Assembly (NCBI GenBank): GCA_041302975.1
Contig: JBFYQC010000139.1
Coordinates: forward strand, 1-48,209
Reading direction: 5' to 3'
DNA length: 48,209 nt
Origin: UBA6183 sp041302975
GTDB lineage: Bacteria > Bacteroidota > Bacteroidia > UKL13-3
Shown: positions 1 to 8,744 of the stretch, in pieces
How the letters are laid out: the number at the start of each line of letters is the position of its first letter
How positions within the stretch are numbered: the stretch's first letter is position 1
Program-made: the position numbers and the translations under genes
The notes under the pieces: model-generated
What the model saw: only the letters and a program-made list of their open reading frames with translations
The model's database searches: none
What the model was told of the DNA's origin: nothing

Positions 1-450
1 GTTGATTATTTTTTCAGCATTATCTAAAGCTTTATCATCAATATCAGTACCTATAAAATGCCAACCAAATAACTGGTGACCTAAAATTGGGTAAATACAA
101 TTTGCTCCTACACCAATATCAACCCCAACTACTTTTTTACCTCGCGGAATAACACCTTGGTTATACTTGGCAATTAAATCGGCTAAGTAATGCACATAAT
201 CGGCACGGCCCGGTATAGGCGGACATAAATATCCATTGGGAATATCCCAATCATCAATTTTATAAAAGAATTTTAACAGTGCTTTGTTGAGTAATTTAAC
301 TGCTTTTGGATTGCTAAAATCAATCGATTCATCACCATACTTATTTACAGCTACAACATTTTGTAACTCCGGACAAACGGCTACCAATGCAGGGAAATCG
401 TACCTGTTACCATGTGCATTACGCGGATGTAATTCTTTTTTTAACTGCAT
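1..450 (-). CDS. rlmF: 23S rRNA (adenine1618-N6)-methyltransferase RlmF, N-terminal part
   Basis: The gene starts at ATG 448-450 and runs off the left edge, so only the first 150 residues are visible; the E. coli family member is about 300. The start HPRNAHGNRYDFPAL (residues 8-22) and the S-adenosylmethionine-binding stretch VGVDIGVGANCIYPI (108-122), followed by GTDID (134-138), are characteristic of RlmF/YbiN. The enzyme methylates N6 of adenine 1618 (E. coli numbering) in 23S rRNA. The catalytic NPPF-type motif lies beyond the window. It is the first of several minus-strand genes; the lipoprotein gene upstream ends at 497, 47 bases from this start, so the two may be cotranscribed. Confidence 0.93.
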   Translation of the reverse strand, partial: MQLKKELHPRNAHGNRYDFPALVAVCPELQNVVAVNKYGDESIDFSNPKAVKLLNKALLKFFYKIDDWDIPNGYLCPPIPGRADYVHYLADLIAKYNQGVIPRGKKVVGVDIGVGANCIYPILGHQLFGWHFIGTDIDDKALDNAEKIIN

Positions 451-496
451 GTTATTTAGCTGTAATTCCCGGATGCAAACTACAACAAATTATGCA

Positions 497-1321
497 TTAT
501 AATTTTCGGCCTTTAAAATGGTGCTGTTTTACAACTTCTTTTCCATTAACTAATTGGTTAATCTTGTAATTTCCTTCAATAATTTGGGTATTTGGATCAA
601 CAGTTATAGTACCTCCATATGGAAATAATCTTCCATTATAATTTCCCAAATAGATAATGGTGTTCATGTACCAAAAATTTTCACTACTATTATCTGTAAG
701 TAATGTATCTTTTAAAAGGTCTTTAAACCCAATGAAAATTCTATCCCCAACTCTTTCTCTATCCGCATTGGGGTTATAAGCAAAGTTTTGTTCCCATGGT
801 TGTATTTGTATAATGTTACTATCGGCATATCCATCAAACAATACTTTAAAAAGACCTGTAGTTTGCAATTTACTTGGCCTAACAATAGTAATTTTTCTTG
901 TTAATGAAGCTGTTGCTACATCATTTGGATAACAACTCTTGTTTGGTGTTTTCCATACTGTCAAGGAATTGTTGTAAGTGCCATAAATGGTATCTGGTGG
1001 TGCAGCTCCGAAAATTCGGTAATCTTGCTGTACCGTTTCGGTATCTTTACCCAGTAACCATTGGTATTGTGCTCCATTTAGCTTTGCCTGAAACAAAATG
1101 ACGCCTGGTGGAAATATTGAATCTTCATGTATTTTTTTGTTCAAAGCAGGATTGTAATACCACATTTCAAAGTCAGCGGTTACTGGTTGCACGCCATTAC
1201 ATGGGTGGTAGTTAATACAATTTGGATTTAAAGGGTCGGTGCAGGGCTCGACAGTATTGTCTTTATGGCATGAGTTTAAAATTGGAGAGATGAATAAGAG
1301 TAATACAAAATAATTTTTCAT
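497..1321 (-). CDS. Putative lipoprotein of unknown function
   Basis: 274 residues. The N-terminus is a short hydrophobic signal ending in LNSC, a plausible lipobox with Cys18, followed by HKDN, so the mature protein is probably lipid-anchored; a Lys-Asp after the cysteine is loosely like the surface-export signal described in some Flavobacteriia. Several cysteines follow (CTDPLNPNC, CNG), then a beta-rich region with many Trp, Tyr and Asn residues. The stretch from about residue 48 to 150 (ADFEMWYY, VILFQAKL, YQWLLGKD) is compatible with a PKD/Ig-like fold, but I do not recognise a family. A well-formed promoter lies upstream at 1407-1437. No function is assigned. Confidence 0.75.
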   Translation of the reverse strand: MKNYFVLLLFISPILNSCHKDNTVEPCTDPLNPNCINYHPCNGVQPVTADFEMWYYNPALNKKIHEDSIFPPGVILFQAKLNGAQYQWLLGKDTETVQQDYRIFGAAPPDTIYGTYNNSLTVWKTPNKSCYPNDVATASLTRKITIVRPSKLQTTGLFKVLFDGYADSNIIQIQPWEQNFAYNPNADRERVGDRIFIGFKDLLKDTLLTDNSSENFWYMNTIIYLGNYNGRLFPYGGTITVDPNTQIIEGNYKINQLVNGKEVVKQHHFKGRKL

Positions 1322-1406
1322 AGCGTAGGAGTTTGGTTAACCATGTTGTTTTAAGTTTATGTAATGTTTGTTTTGAGTATGGATTACATCAACTTTTGAA
1401 CTATAC

Positions 1407-1437
1407 CAAAGATAGTAATTTAACATTTTTTTTCAAA
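1407..1437 (-). promoter_or_regulatory. Bacteroidota-type promoter of the lipoprotein gene
   Basis: On the minus strand TTTG (1437-1434) is followed after 19 bases by TATCTTTG (1414-1407), which fits the Bacteroidota sigma-A consensus (-33 TTTG or TTG, -7 TAnnTTTG, spacing near 19). The expected transcription start is near 1400, giving a leader of about 80 nt before the ATG at 1321. This is the best promoter match I found in the window. Confidence 0.6.
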
Positions 1438-1537
1438 CTCTTATTTGAGCATTATCGCTACTTCATGTTTGATGTCTACCTTTCTATGATCTATCTATAC
1501 AACTAAATCACTCTTTATTCAGCTAAAAATTAAACAT

Positions 1538-1567
1538 AAAAAAAGCGGTGATTGCTCACCGCTTTTT
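1538..1567 (-). terminator. Rho-independent terminator of the phosphohexomutase gene
   Basis: Read on the minus strand, AAAAAGCGGTGA and TCACCGCTTTTT form a 12-bp stem closed by a GCAA tetraloop, ending in a run of seven T. It begins one base after the stop codon of the phosphohexomutase. The A/T-tailed stem could also work in the other direction. Confidence 0.9.
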
Positions 1568-1568
1568 G

Positions 1569-3005
1569 TTAAGCTAAAATGGTATTTTTACATGCTTGCA
1601 AAATCGCTTCAGCTTTATCTTGCGTTGACGATTCGCTGTAAACGCGTAATACAGGTTCGGTACCACTTGCTCTTATCATTACCCACTCCTTCGCTGAAGC
1701 TTCGGAGTGTGAGACATCATTGTTTTTTAAATGGAATTTAAATCCATCTAAGTCTTCTACTTTTTCAATGGTGTAATTACCGAAAGTAGTGTATTTACCT
1801 GCTTTGCAGTTGGTCAATACGTTTTGTTTAATTTCCTCAGTAATGTGCAAATCAATACGGCCCATGGCAAAGCTTCCTACCACATCGTAAACTTCTTTAA
1901 TCAAGTCATCCAAACTCTTGCCTGTTTTGGCCATAAACTCCCAAAGGGTTAAGCCAATCCAAATACCATCGCGCTCAGGTATAAACCCTTTAATGGCAAT
2001 ACCACCACTTTCTTCACCACCTACCAAAATGTTTTCGGTAACCATTTTTTCGCAAATGTATTTAAAGCCAATTTTGGTGATTTCAATATCTAACCCATAA
2101 GCCTTTGCCAATGCCGTAATTTTTGATGTAGCCGAGAAGGTAGTAATTACTTTACCACTCATGCCTTTGTATTTGTGCAAGTAATGCACCAATAAAAGAA
2201 TGATGTGATGCGAGTCCACAAACTCACCTTTTTTATTGTATAAACCAATACGATCAGCATCACCATCGGTAACCAAACCGCAGTCAATATCGCCACGTTG
2301 TTTAATGGCTGCACTAAACTCTGCTAAGTTTTTATGAATAGGCTCAGGAGCTTGTCCGTGGAAACTTGGGTTGTTTTCGCAATGCAATAAAAACGCTTCA
2401 GGAAACAATGCTTTCATTACATTTTGCCCAGCACCATACATAGCATCATAACCAAATTTCATTCCACTGTTTTTAATCGCAGCTAAATCAAAACTTGCTT
2501 TTACTTCATCAATATACAAGGTTTCTAAATCAACGTAAGTAACCATGCCTGATTTTACCAACTCTTCCATTGGAGTTAAAGCTGTTTCAACCAAAGTATT
2601 TGGTATGGCCGCTTCAACTGCATCAATCACAGCCGGACTGCTTGGTCCGCCATAATGTGCTTTAAGTTTATAGCCACTATATGCAGGTGGGTTGTGGCTG
2701 GCCGTAATAATTACACCCAAAGCAGCGCTGTGTTTTACTGCACCTAAACTAATCATTGGGGTTGATACAAAATCTTTAGCCAATTTTACTTTAATACCGT
2801 TGGCACACATGATCTGTGCCACGGTTTCAGCAAATAATTCGCCTGCAAAACGGCAATCATGACCCAATACAATACTTAAATTATCGGCATGGTTTCGCTT
2901 AATATACTCGGCAGTTCCTTGCGCAACACGTTTTACATTATCTACATTAAACTCGGCAGCAATAATGCCACGCCATCCATCTGTTCCAAATTTTATTTGA
3001 TACAT
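1569..3005 (-). CDS. Phosphoglucomutase/phosphomannomutase family protein
   Basis: 478 residues, normal length for the alpha-D-phosphohexomutase superfamily. All four signature loops are present: the phosphoserine loop TASHNP (101-106, Ser103), the metal-binding loop DGDADR (247-252), the sugar-binding loop GGEESGG (329-335) and the phosphate-binding loop RASGTEP (445-451). It interconverts hexose-1-phosphate and hexose-6-phosphate in the cytosol. Sequence alone does not settle whether glucose, mannose or glucosamine phosphates are preferred. It could feed nucleotide-sugar synthesis or receive glucose-1-phosphate from the phosphorylase at 37758-41210. It has its own terminator, and a stem-loop upstream (3028-3058) separates it from the acyl-CoA dehydrogenase gene. 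Confidence 0.93.
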   Translation of the reverse strand: MYQIKFGTDGWRGIIAAEFNVDNVKRVAQGTAEYIKRNHADNLSIVLGHDCRFAGELFAETVAQIMCANGIKVKLAKDFVSTPMISLGAVKHSAALGVIITASHNPPAYSGYKLKAHYGGPSSPAVIDAVEAAIPNTLVETALTPMEELVKSGMVTYVDLETLYIDEVKASFDLAAIKNSGMKFGYDAMYGAGQNVMKALFPEAFLLHCENNPSFHGQAPEPIHKNLAEFSAAIKQRGDIDCGLVTDGDADRIGLYNKKGEFVDSHHIILLLVHYLHKYKGMSGKVITTFSATSKITALAKAYGLDIEITKIGFKYICEKMVTENILVGGEESGGIAIKGFIPERDGIWIGLTLWEFMAKTGKSLDDLIKEVYDVVGSFAMGRIDLHITEEIKQNVLTNCKAGKYTTFGNYTIEKVEDLDGFKFHLKNNDVSHSEASAKEWVMIRASGTEPVLRVYSESSTQDKAEAILQACKNTILA

Positions 3006-3027
3006 AATTAATATCCTTTATTTCGCA

Positions 3028-3058
3028 CATAAAGACGCACCAATGATGCGTCTTTATG
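3028..3058 (-). terminator. Stem-loop between acyl-CoA dehydrogenase and phosphohexomutase genes
   Basis: CATAAAGACGCA (3028-3039) and its exact reverse complement (3047-3058) flank a 7-base loop, giving a perfect 12-bp stem 24 bases past the stop of the acyl-CoA dehydrogenase. There is no clear downstream T-run on the minus strand, so it may be a weak terminator or an mRNA-stabilising hairpin rather than a full stop. Confidence 0.5.
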
Positions 3059-3082
3059 AATTTATTTTATAATTAGTTTTGA

Positions 3083-4324
3083 TTATGCAAAAGCATTTTC
3101 ACCTGTAACATCCAAACCTGTAATCAGTAAATGGATATCGTGTGTGCCTTCGTAGGTAACCACCGATTCTAAATTCATCATATGGCGCATAATTGGATAC
3201 TCACCAGTAATACCCATACCGCCTAACATTTGGCGTGCATTGCGTGCTACGTTTAATGCCAAATCAACATTGTTACGTTTGGCCATACTAATTTGTGCTG
3301 GAGTTGCTCTGCCTTCATTCATCAATACACCTAAACGCCAAGTTAGCAATTGTGCTTTGGTAATTTCGGTAATCATTTCAGCTAATTTTTTTTGTTGCAA
3401 TTGGAAACCTGCAATGGGCTTACCAAATTGAATGCGCTCTTTACTGTAACGTAATGCCGTATCGTAACAATCCATAGCAGAACCAATTGCACCCCATGCA
3501 ATACCATAACGTGCGCTATTTAAGCAAGTCAACGGGCCTTTTAATCCTTCTACACCTGGCAATATATTTTCTACCGGAACTTTTACATCGTTAAATACCA
3601 ACTCTCCAGTGGCACTGGCACGTAAACTCCATTTGTTATGTGTTTCGGGTGTGCTGAAACCAACCATACCACGTTCTACAATTAAACCTTTAATTTTACC
3701 TTGTTCGTTTTTAGCCCAAACTACAGCAACATCAGCGTATGGCGAATTTGAAATCCACATTTTTGCTCCGTTTAATATAACATGCTTTCCATCACCGGCA
3801 TCTTTAAAATTGGTAGTCATTCCACCTGGGTCAGATCCATGATTGGGTTCTGTTAAACCAAAACAACCCAACCATTCGCCTTTAGCCAATTTGGGTAAGT
3901 ATTTATGCTTTTGTTCCTCACTACCAAATTTATAAATAGGGTACATTACCAACGAACCTTGTACTGATGCTGTTGAACGAACGCCTGAATCGCAACGTTC
4001 CAATTCTTGCATCATTAAACCATAGGTAATGTAATCCATTCCACCACAACCATATTCAACTGGCAATTGTGGACCAAAGCAACCCAAATCACCCAATTGT
4101 TTAACCATGGCATAGTTAAACTTAGCTTGTTGAGCCATGTCTTCAATAATTGGCGACAACTCTTTTTTCACATAATCGCGCACCATATTGCGAACTAACT
4201 TATGCTCCTCGGTTAACAATTCATCCATCAAATAATAATCAGGATGCGTATATAAATCTGGTTTGTTTGCCTTGTGAAATTCGGCATTTGATACAGCTTT
4301 CTCTGTGCTCATATTTTTATTCAT
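3083..4324 (-). CDS. gcdH: Acyl-CoA dehydrogenase, glutaryl-CoA dehydrogenase type
   Basis: 413 residues. The protein carries the three-domain acyl-CoA dehydrogenase layout with the FAD-binding loop GCFGLTEPNHGSDPGGM, WISNSP, and RYGIAWG, RIQFGKPI and MLGGMGI in the C-terminal helical domain. The catalytic base is Glu392 in TYEGTHDIH, as in glutaryl-CoA dehydrogenases. LRASATGE, CLNSARYGIAWG and EYPIMRHMMNLE are closer to mammalian and bacterial GcdH than to butyryl- or isovaleryl-CoA dehydrogenases. The expected reaction is FAD-dependent oxidation and decarboxylation of glutaryl-CoA to crotonyl-CoA in lysine and tryptophan breakdown. An alternative start is Met5 (4312). No other lysine-degradation gene is nearby, so the substrate rests on family resemblance. 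Confidence 0.88.
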   Translation of the reverse strand: MNKNMSTEKAVSNAEFHKANKPDLYTHPDYYLMDELLTEEHKLVRNMVRDYVKKELSPIIEDMAQQAKFNYAMVKQLGDLGCFGPQLPVEYGCGGMDYITYGLMMQELERCDSGVRSTASVQGSLVMYPIYKFGSEEQKHKYLPKLAKGEWLGCFGLTEPNHGSDPGGMTTNFKDAGDGKHVILNGAKMWISNSPYADVAVVWAKNEQGKIKGLIVERGMVGFSTPETHNKWSLRASATGELVFNDVKVPVENILPGVEGLKGPLTCLNSARYGIAWGAIGSAMDCYDTALRYSKERIQFGKPIAGFQLQQKKLAEMITEITKAQLLTWRLGVLMNEGRATPAQISMAKRNNVDLALNVARNARQMLGGMGITGEYPIMRHMMNLESVVTYEGTHDIHLLITGLDVTGENAFA

Positions 4325-4422
4325 GAATAGGTTGCGAATTTAATGTTTAATTGTTCATTTAAAACACTTAAAGTGGCTATTTTGTGTCAGTTTTAAATGG
4401 TTAATTGCGTAAAATTATTTGC

Positions 4423-4770
4423 ATGATTGTAGAATTAAACCATTTAAAGTTTTATGCCTATCACGGTTTGTACGATTTTGAACGAGAAAAAGGTGGCGAT
4501 TTTATTGTTGATGTATTGATTGATTCAGAAAATCAACCCATTTATAAACAACTTAGCGATGTGGTAAACTATGAAGACATTTACCGTATAGTAAACCAAC
4601 ACATGCAAACGCCACACGATTTTATTGAAGAAGTAGCTAGACTTATTCTAAACGATTTAAAATTGGATTTTAGCTATGCTTTGTTGATTGAAGTAAAAAT
4701 TACCAAATGTGCTCCTCCTATTCCGGGCATGAATGGCTCGGCAACAGTTACAACTCGCTACACAAAATAA
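4423..4770 (+). CDS. folB: Dihydroneopterin aldolase
   Basis: 115 residues from ATG 4423 (MIVELNHLKFYAYHG). A longer reading from TTG 4405 adds six residues and is less likely because the family starts just before the first beta strand. The hallmark YHG with the following FEREKGG supplies the pterin-site glutamate region, and VKITKCAPPIPG near the C-terminus carries the conserved lysine. The enzyme converts 7,8-dihydroneopterin to 6-hydroxymethyl-dihydropterin and glycolaldehyde in folate synthesis, usually as an octamer in the cytosol. It stands alone, divergent from the acyl-CoA dehydrogenase and convergent with actF, with a shared terminator between. Confidence 0.92.
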   Translation: MIVELNHLKFYAYHGLYDFEREKGGDFIVDVLIDSENQPIYKQLSDVVNYEDIYRIVNQHMQTPHDFIEEVARLILNDLKLDFSYALLIEVKITKCAPPIPGMNGSATVTTRYTK

Positions 4771-4789
4771 TTTGTACATGTCTAAAATA

Positions 4790-4823
4790 AAAAAGCCTCG
4801 ATTCATAAGAATCGAGGCTTTTT
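4790..4823. terminator. Bidirectional terminator between folB and actF
   Basis: A-run, GCCTCGATTC, loop ATAA, GAATCGAGGC, T-run: a perfect 10-bp GC-rich stem extended by A-T pairs on both sides. It can end folB on the plus strand and the act operon on the minus strand. Confidence 0.92.
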
Positions 4824-4840
4824 GTTATAAAGTGTTTGAA

Positions 4841-6163
4841 CTAAACACCAGTATCGTGTTGTACACTCTCTAAAATGTAAGGGTGCTTGGTTGGATATAA
4901 ATTTGCTTTGGTTAAACCCTTCATCACAATGAACAAGAATAAACCTGCAAATAAACTTAAGAATCCAATTTCCATTAAACCTACACCTTGAGAAGGTACT
5001 TCAATAATTCCAGTTGGGTTATGATCAGTTACTGCTGTAGCTAAATTCATGGCTCCCGGCATTACCATTAGGTAAACATCATTCCAGTGACCAATTAAAA
5101 TACAAGCCCCAACTATAGCACCAACGTTTGGATTACGTTTTGCGCCTCTTTTCATAAACATGAAGAAAGGAATAACGAAGTTTAATACCAGGTTAAAGTA
5201 AAAACTGAAACTATAAGAACCGTACATACGTGGTTGATAGTAAGCAACCTCTTCAGGAATATTTGCATACCAAATTAACAAAAACTGCGCAGTCCACATG
5301 TATGTCCAAAACATAGATATTGCAAATACCCATTTACCTAAATCGTGCATGTGCTCATCGGTTACAATACCTTGCATGTAACCATTTTTACGCAAGTACC
5401 AAGTGATTAAATAAGCAACAGTCATGGCACTAGCCCAACCCGTTGCAAAGTTATAAATGGTAAAGATGGTTGAATACCAATGAGCATCAACACTCATTGT
5501 AATATCCCAAGCAAACATACTAAAGGTAAATCCGAATACTATCATGAATAAAGCAGATAGGTTATATGATTTATCAAAAAATGTGGTGTCATTTAATCCA
5601 GTTGATAACTGATCTTCTTGACGAGAGTACTTTCTAATCATACTTGCTGCCCAAACCCAAAAACCAGTGAATGCAGCAAGACGAATTAAAAAGAATGGTT
5701 TATTTAAATACCATGTTTTTTTGGCCAATAACGGATCTGATTCCATTACACCATCATGTGCCCAATGGTAGATACCACCATGGAAAACATAAAGGCTTAA
5801 AAACACAATAACAAATACTGTGATTGCGCCTATTGGCATAAACTCACTCATGGCTTCAAATACCCTACGAACAGCCACGTACCAACCAGCGTTGGCTAAT
5901 TGGCTGATAACGATAAATATGATAGCTAATGTTGAGATAAGGAAAAAGAAATAACCATTAAACAACAAACTACCCAATAAGCGTTTGATAGGTAAATGGT
6001 GTAATTGTTCTTCAGTAAAACCTTCGATGCTTGGGTGATAGGTAAAGTAACCTATAAGCGCTAATAACAAACCCAAGCCCATTAGTATAAACGATAAACG
6101 CTTTGCTTTATCGGTGTATACAAATTTTTCTTCTCTTAATTGAATGGCAGTAGTATGTCCCAT
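4841..6163 (-). CDS. actF: Alternative complex III membrane subunit ActF
   Basis: 440 residues with about ten hydrophobic helices and no cofactor motif, typical of the NrfD-like quinone-interacting subunits of alternative complex III. It is the last act gene, 27 bases after the end of actE and just before a strong terminator. ActF and the homologous ActC sit in the inner membrane around the quinol site and possible proton paths. The complex oxidises menaquinol or quinol and passes electrons to a cytochrome c or directly to a terminal oxidase. Identification rests on gene order and on the pattern of conserved His/Trp-rich helices (for example HWAHDGV and WDITMSVDAHWYSTIF). Confidence 0.93.
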   Translation of the reverse strand: MGHTTAIQLREEKFVYTDKAKRLSFILMGLGLLLALIGYFTYHPSIEGFTEEQLHHLPIKRLLGSLLFNGYFFFLISTLAIIFIVISQLANAGWYVAVRRVFEAMSEFMPIGAITVFVIVFLSLYVFHGGIYHWAHDGVMESDPLLAKKTWYLNKPFFLIRLAAFTGFWVWAASMIRKYSRQEDQLSTGLNDTTFFDKSYNLSALFMIVFGFTFSMFAWDITMSVDAHWYSTIFTIYNFATGWASAMTVAYLITWYLRKNGYMQGIVTDEHMHDLGKWVFAISMFWTYMWTAQFLLIWYANIPEEVAYYQPRMYGSYSFSFYFNLVLNFVIPFFMFMKRGAKRNPNVGAIVGACILIGHWNDVYLMVMPGAMNLATAVTDHNPTGIIEVPSQGVGLMEIGFLSLFAGLFLFIVMKGLTKANLYPTKHPYILESVQHDTGV

Positions 6164-6190
6164 TGTGTGTAGAGTATTTTAAATTAGTTA

Positions 6191-6796
6191 TTAGTTAGCA
6201 GTAACACCGCTTAAATTATAAATGTAGTGAACTACTTGCCAGCGTTGTTTCGGGCTTAATGCCGAACCGTAAGCACCCATCAAGTTTTTACCATGCGTTA
6301 TGCTATAAAAAGCTTTACCTTGGTTGATGGTAGGAAGCCTATCGCCATATGCTGGTACTTGAGGATATTTACCATCAGCTACAATTGTACCTTTACCAAG
6401 ACCATCTTCGCCATGACAAGGAGTACAGTTGATGTTGTATAAGCGTTTTCCCTCAGCTAAGTTATATTCTGTAGCAGCTAATGGATTTTTCCAAGCACTA
6501 GCAGCCTCATAACTTTCATTGCTTTTTGGCAAGTTGTATGTCGCATAATCCAATTGGCCACGCGCAATTGTACCTTTAACAGGTAAACGCATGTTCATTC
6601 CATAAGGATTGATTGTATTGTTACCGTTTGAAGATCCTGCATCATCTGTTGCTAACTGAGACATTGGCTCGTAAGCAAACGACACATACATGTTAGGGGC
6701 ATACTCAACGCCCGGGTTATCGCCACCAGCACTGCATCCTACCATAACTACGGTTGATGCGGCAACAGCTAATAACGTGTATATCGACTTTCTCAT
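6191..6796 (-). CDS. actE: Alternative complex III monoheme cytochrome c subunit ActE
   Basis: 201 residues. The signal peptide ends in VGC (Cys21), so it is probably a lipoprotein on the periplasmic face. One c-type heme motif, CTPCH (124-128), is followed by HGKNLMGAYG, which supplies a likely methionine axial ligand; this is a class I cytochrome c domain. In alternative complex III this subunit is the probable exit point of electrons to cytochrome oxidase or a soluble cytochrome. Its ATG overlaps the stop of actD in an ATGA arrangement (6793-6796), which indicates translational coupling. Confidence 0.94.
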   Translation of the reverse strand: MRKSIYTLLAVAASTVVMVGCSAGGDNPGVEYAPNMYVSFAYEPMSQLATDDAGSSNGNNTINPYGMNMRLPVKGTIARGQLDYATYNLPKSNESYEAASAWKNPLAATEYNLAEGKRLYNINCTPCHGEDGLGKGTIVADGKYPQVPAYGDRLPTINQGKAFYSITHGKNLMGAYGSALSPKQRWQVVHYIYNLSGVTAN

Positions 6797-7320
6797 AGTT
6801 CGTTAATCCTTTCTCTAACTTCTAAAGCACCACCTTTAACAAAAATGTTTGATAACTCTGTAACATCTGTTTTACCCTCATGCACATTTACAGCAATAAC
6901 AAAACGATCGTCTGTTACACGTAAATCAATGATATCAGAGTTACGTCCCCAAAACATTTTGTTAACCACAAAAAAACATCCAACCATACCAAAAGCGGTA
7001 AACAAAATTGAAAGTTCGAATGTAATAGGGATATAAGTTGGTATATGTAAAAATGGTTTACCACCAATTAACATCGGCCAATCGAAATACGAAGTATATG
7101 ATTGAAGTGATACAGCCGAAATCAAACCTGTCATTGCAAATATAAAAGCTGCAGTAGACAAACGTGAACGTTTAACACCTAAAACACGATCCAAATTGTG
7201 AACCGCAAAAGGAGTGTACACATCGTATACATCGTAACCTTTTTCTTTTAAACTTTTAGTTACATCAAAAGTTGCGTCTGGGTTATCATAAACCCCCAAT
7301 AGCATTTTTTTATTATCCAT
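6793..7320 (-). CDS. actD: Alternative complex III subunit ActD (DUF3341)
   Basis: 175 residues from ATG 7320 (MDNKKMLLGVYDNPDATF). A longer reading to 7368 is possible but only adds residues lying inside actC. The N-terminal soluble part (LLGVYDNPDATFDVTKSLKEKGYDVYDVYTPF) and two central transmembrane helices match ActD, which packs against ActC at the cytoplasmic side. There is no cofactor motif. The start overlaps the end of actC by 8 bases (7313-7320) and the stop overlaps the start of actE by 4, so the three genes are tightly coupled. Confidence 0.93.
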   Translation of the reverse strand: MDNKKMLLGVYDNPDATFDVTKSLKEKGYDVYDVYTPFAVHNLDRVLGVKRSRLSTAAFIFAMTGLISAVSLQSYTSYFDWPMLIGGKPFLHIPTYIPITFELSILFTAFGMVGCFFVVNKMFWGRNSDIIDLRVTDDRFVIAVNVHEGKTDVTELSNIFVKGGALEVRERINEL

Positions 7321-8713
7321 GTACTGTATCTCCTTTCTCTGCGTGTGCATGAGCACCGTGGTCGTCATGCGAATGAGTTGGTATGATTGATTTTACCTCA
7401 GCCATGTTGATGGTAGGCAAATAACGAATAAACAAGAAGTATAATGTAAAGAACAATCCGAATGAACCGAATAAAATCATGAACTCGGTAAATGTTGGCG
7501 CATACATTGTCCAGCTTGATGGTAAGAAATCTCTGTGTAATGAGGTAACGATAATTACGAAACGCTCAAACCACATACCGATATTTACAATGATTGACAT
7601 TACAAAAATGAACCAAGGTGTTGAACGTGCCCATTTTGTCCAAAATACTTGTGGCGCAATTAAGTTACAAGTCATCATAATCCAGTAACTCCACCAGTAT
7701 GGACCACTAGCACGGTTAATAAATGCATATTGCTCGTACTCAACACCTGAGTATGCAGCAACAAAGAACTCAGTAATATATGCTAAACCTACCATGGTAC
7801 CTGTTAACATTACAACACGGCACATTGCATCCAAATGGCCCATAGTAATGTATTCTTCTTGTTTCAAAACCACACGGCCTACAACCAATAAGGTTAATAC
7901 CATACCGAAACCAGAAAATATTGCACCAGCTACGAAATATGGAGGGAAGATGGTGGTATGCCATCCTGGAACCAATGATGTAGCAAAGTCCATAGATACA
8001 ATAGAGTGTACCGAGAACACTAACGGAGTAGAAATACCTGCTAATATTAACGAAATCATTTCGTAACGATGCCAAGTACGTGTTGAACCATTCCAACCCA
8101 TTGAGAAGAAGTTGTAAATGAATTTACGCAAACCCGTTGCTCTATCACGTGTAGTTGCAATATCCGGAATTAATCCGATGTACCAGAATACTAGTGATAC
8201 AGAGAAATAAGTTGAAATCGCAAATACGTCCCAAACCAATGGTGAGTTAAAATTAACCCACAATGTACCAAAAGCATTTGGTAGTGGAATTGGCCAATAG
8301 GCTACCCACGGACGTCCCATGTGTGACAAAATGAATGAAGCCGCACAAATTACCGCAAAGATGGTCATTGCCTCAGCCGAACGGTTGATCGACATACGCC
8401 ATTTTTGACGGAATAATAATAATACAGCCGAGATAAGTGTACCTGCGTGACCAATACCCACCCAGAATACGAAGTTGGTGATATCAAATGCCCAACCTAC
8501 AGTTTTATTTAAGCCCCAAACTCCTAAACCTGTTAAAAAGGTATAAGTACTTGCAGCAATCCAAATACCAAGCACAATAGCCGATATAGTGAAACCTATC
8601 CACCAGCCTTTTGATGCTTTGTTTTCCATTGGGCGCAAAATATCACGCGTTACATCTGCGTATGTTTTGCCACCGTTTACTAATGGTTCTCTTATTGGTG
8701 ATTCGTATGACAT
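7313..8713 (-). CDS. actC: Alternative complex III membrane subunit ActC (NrfD-like)
   Basis: 466 residues with about ten transmembrane helices of the NrfD/PsrC type (for example GIGHAGTLISAVLLLFRQKWR and SHMGRPWVAYWPIPLP). It is the quinol-interacting membrane subunit that contacts the iron-sulfur part of ActB. The last 25 residues are His-rich (HSHDDHGAHAHAEKG). It follows actB after 31 bases and overlaps actD by 8 bases. Confidence 0.94.
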   Translation of the reverse strand: MSYESPIREPLVNGGKTYADVTRDILRPMENKASKGWWIGFTISAIVLGIWIAASTYTFLTGLGVWGLNKTVGWAFDITNFVFWVGIGHAGTLISAVLLLFRQKWRMSINRSAEAMTIFAVICAASFILSHMGRPWVAYWPIPLPNAFGTLWVNFNSPLVWDVFAISTYFSVSLVFWYIGLIPDIATTRDRATGLRKFIYNFFSMGWNGSTRTWHRYEMISLILAGISTPLVFSVHSIVSMDFATSLVPGWHTTIFPPYFVAGAIFSGFGMVLTLLVVGRVVLKQEEYITMGHLDAMCRVVMLTGTMVGLAYITEFFVAAYSGVEYEQYAFINRASGPYWWSYWIMMTCNLIAPQVFWTKWARSTPWFIFVMSIIVNIGMWFERFVIIVTSLHRDFLPSSWTMYAPTFTEFMILFGSFGLFFTLYFLFIRYLPTINMAEVKSIIPTHSHDDHGAHAHAEKGDTVHG

Positions 8714-8744
8714 GTGTTATGTTTTTTTAATTACCAGAATTTAA

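Noticed and set aside
7770..8096. 108-codon frame inside actC on the same strand
   Set aside because: It overlaps the conserved membrane protein in another frame and has no independent support.
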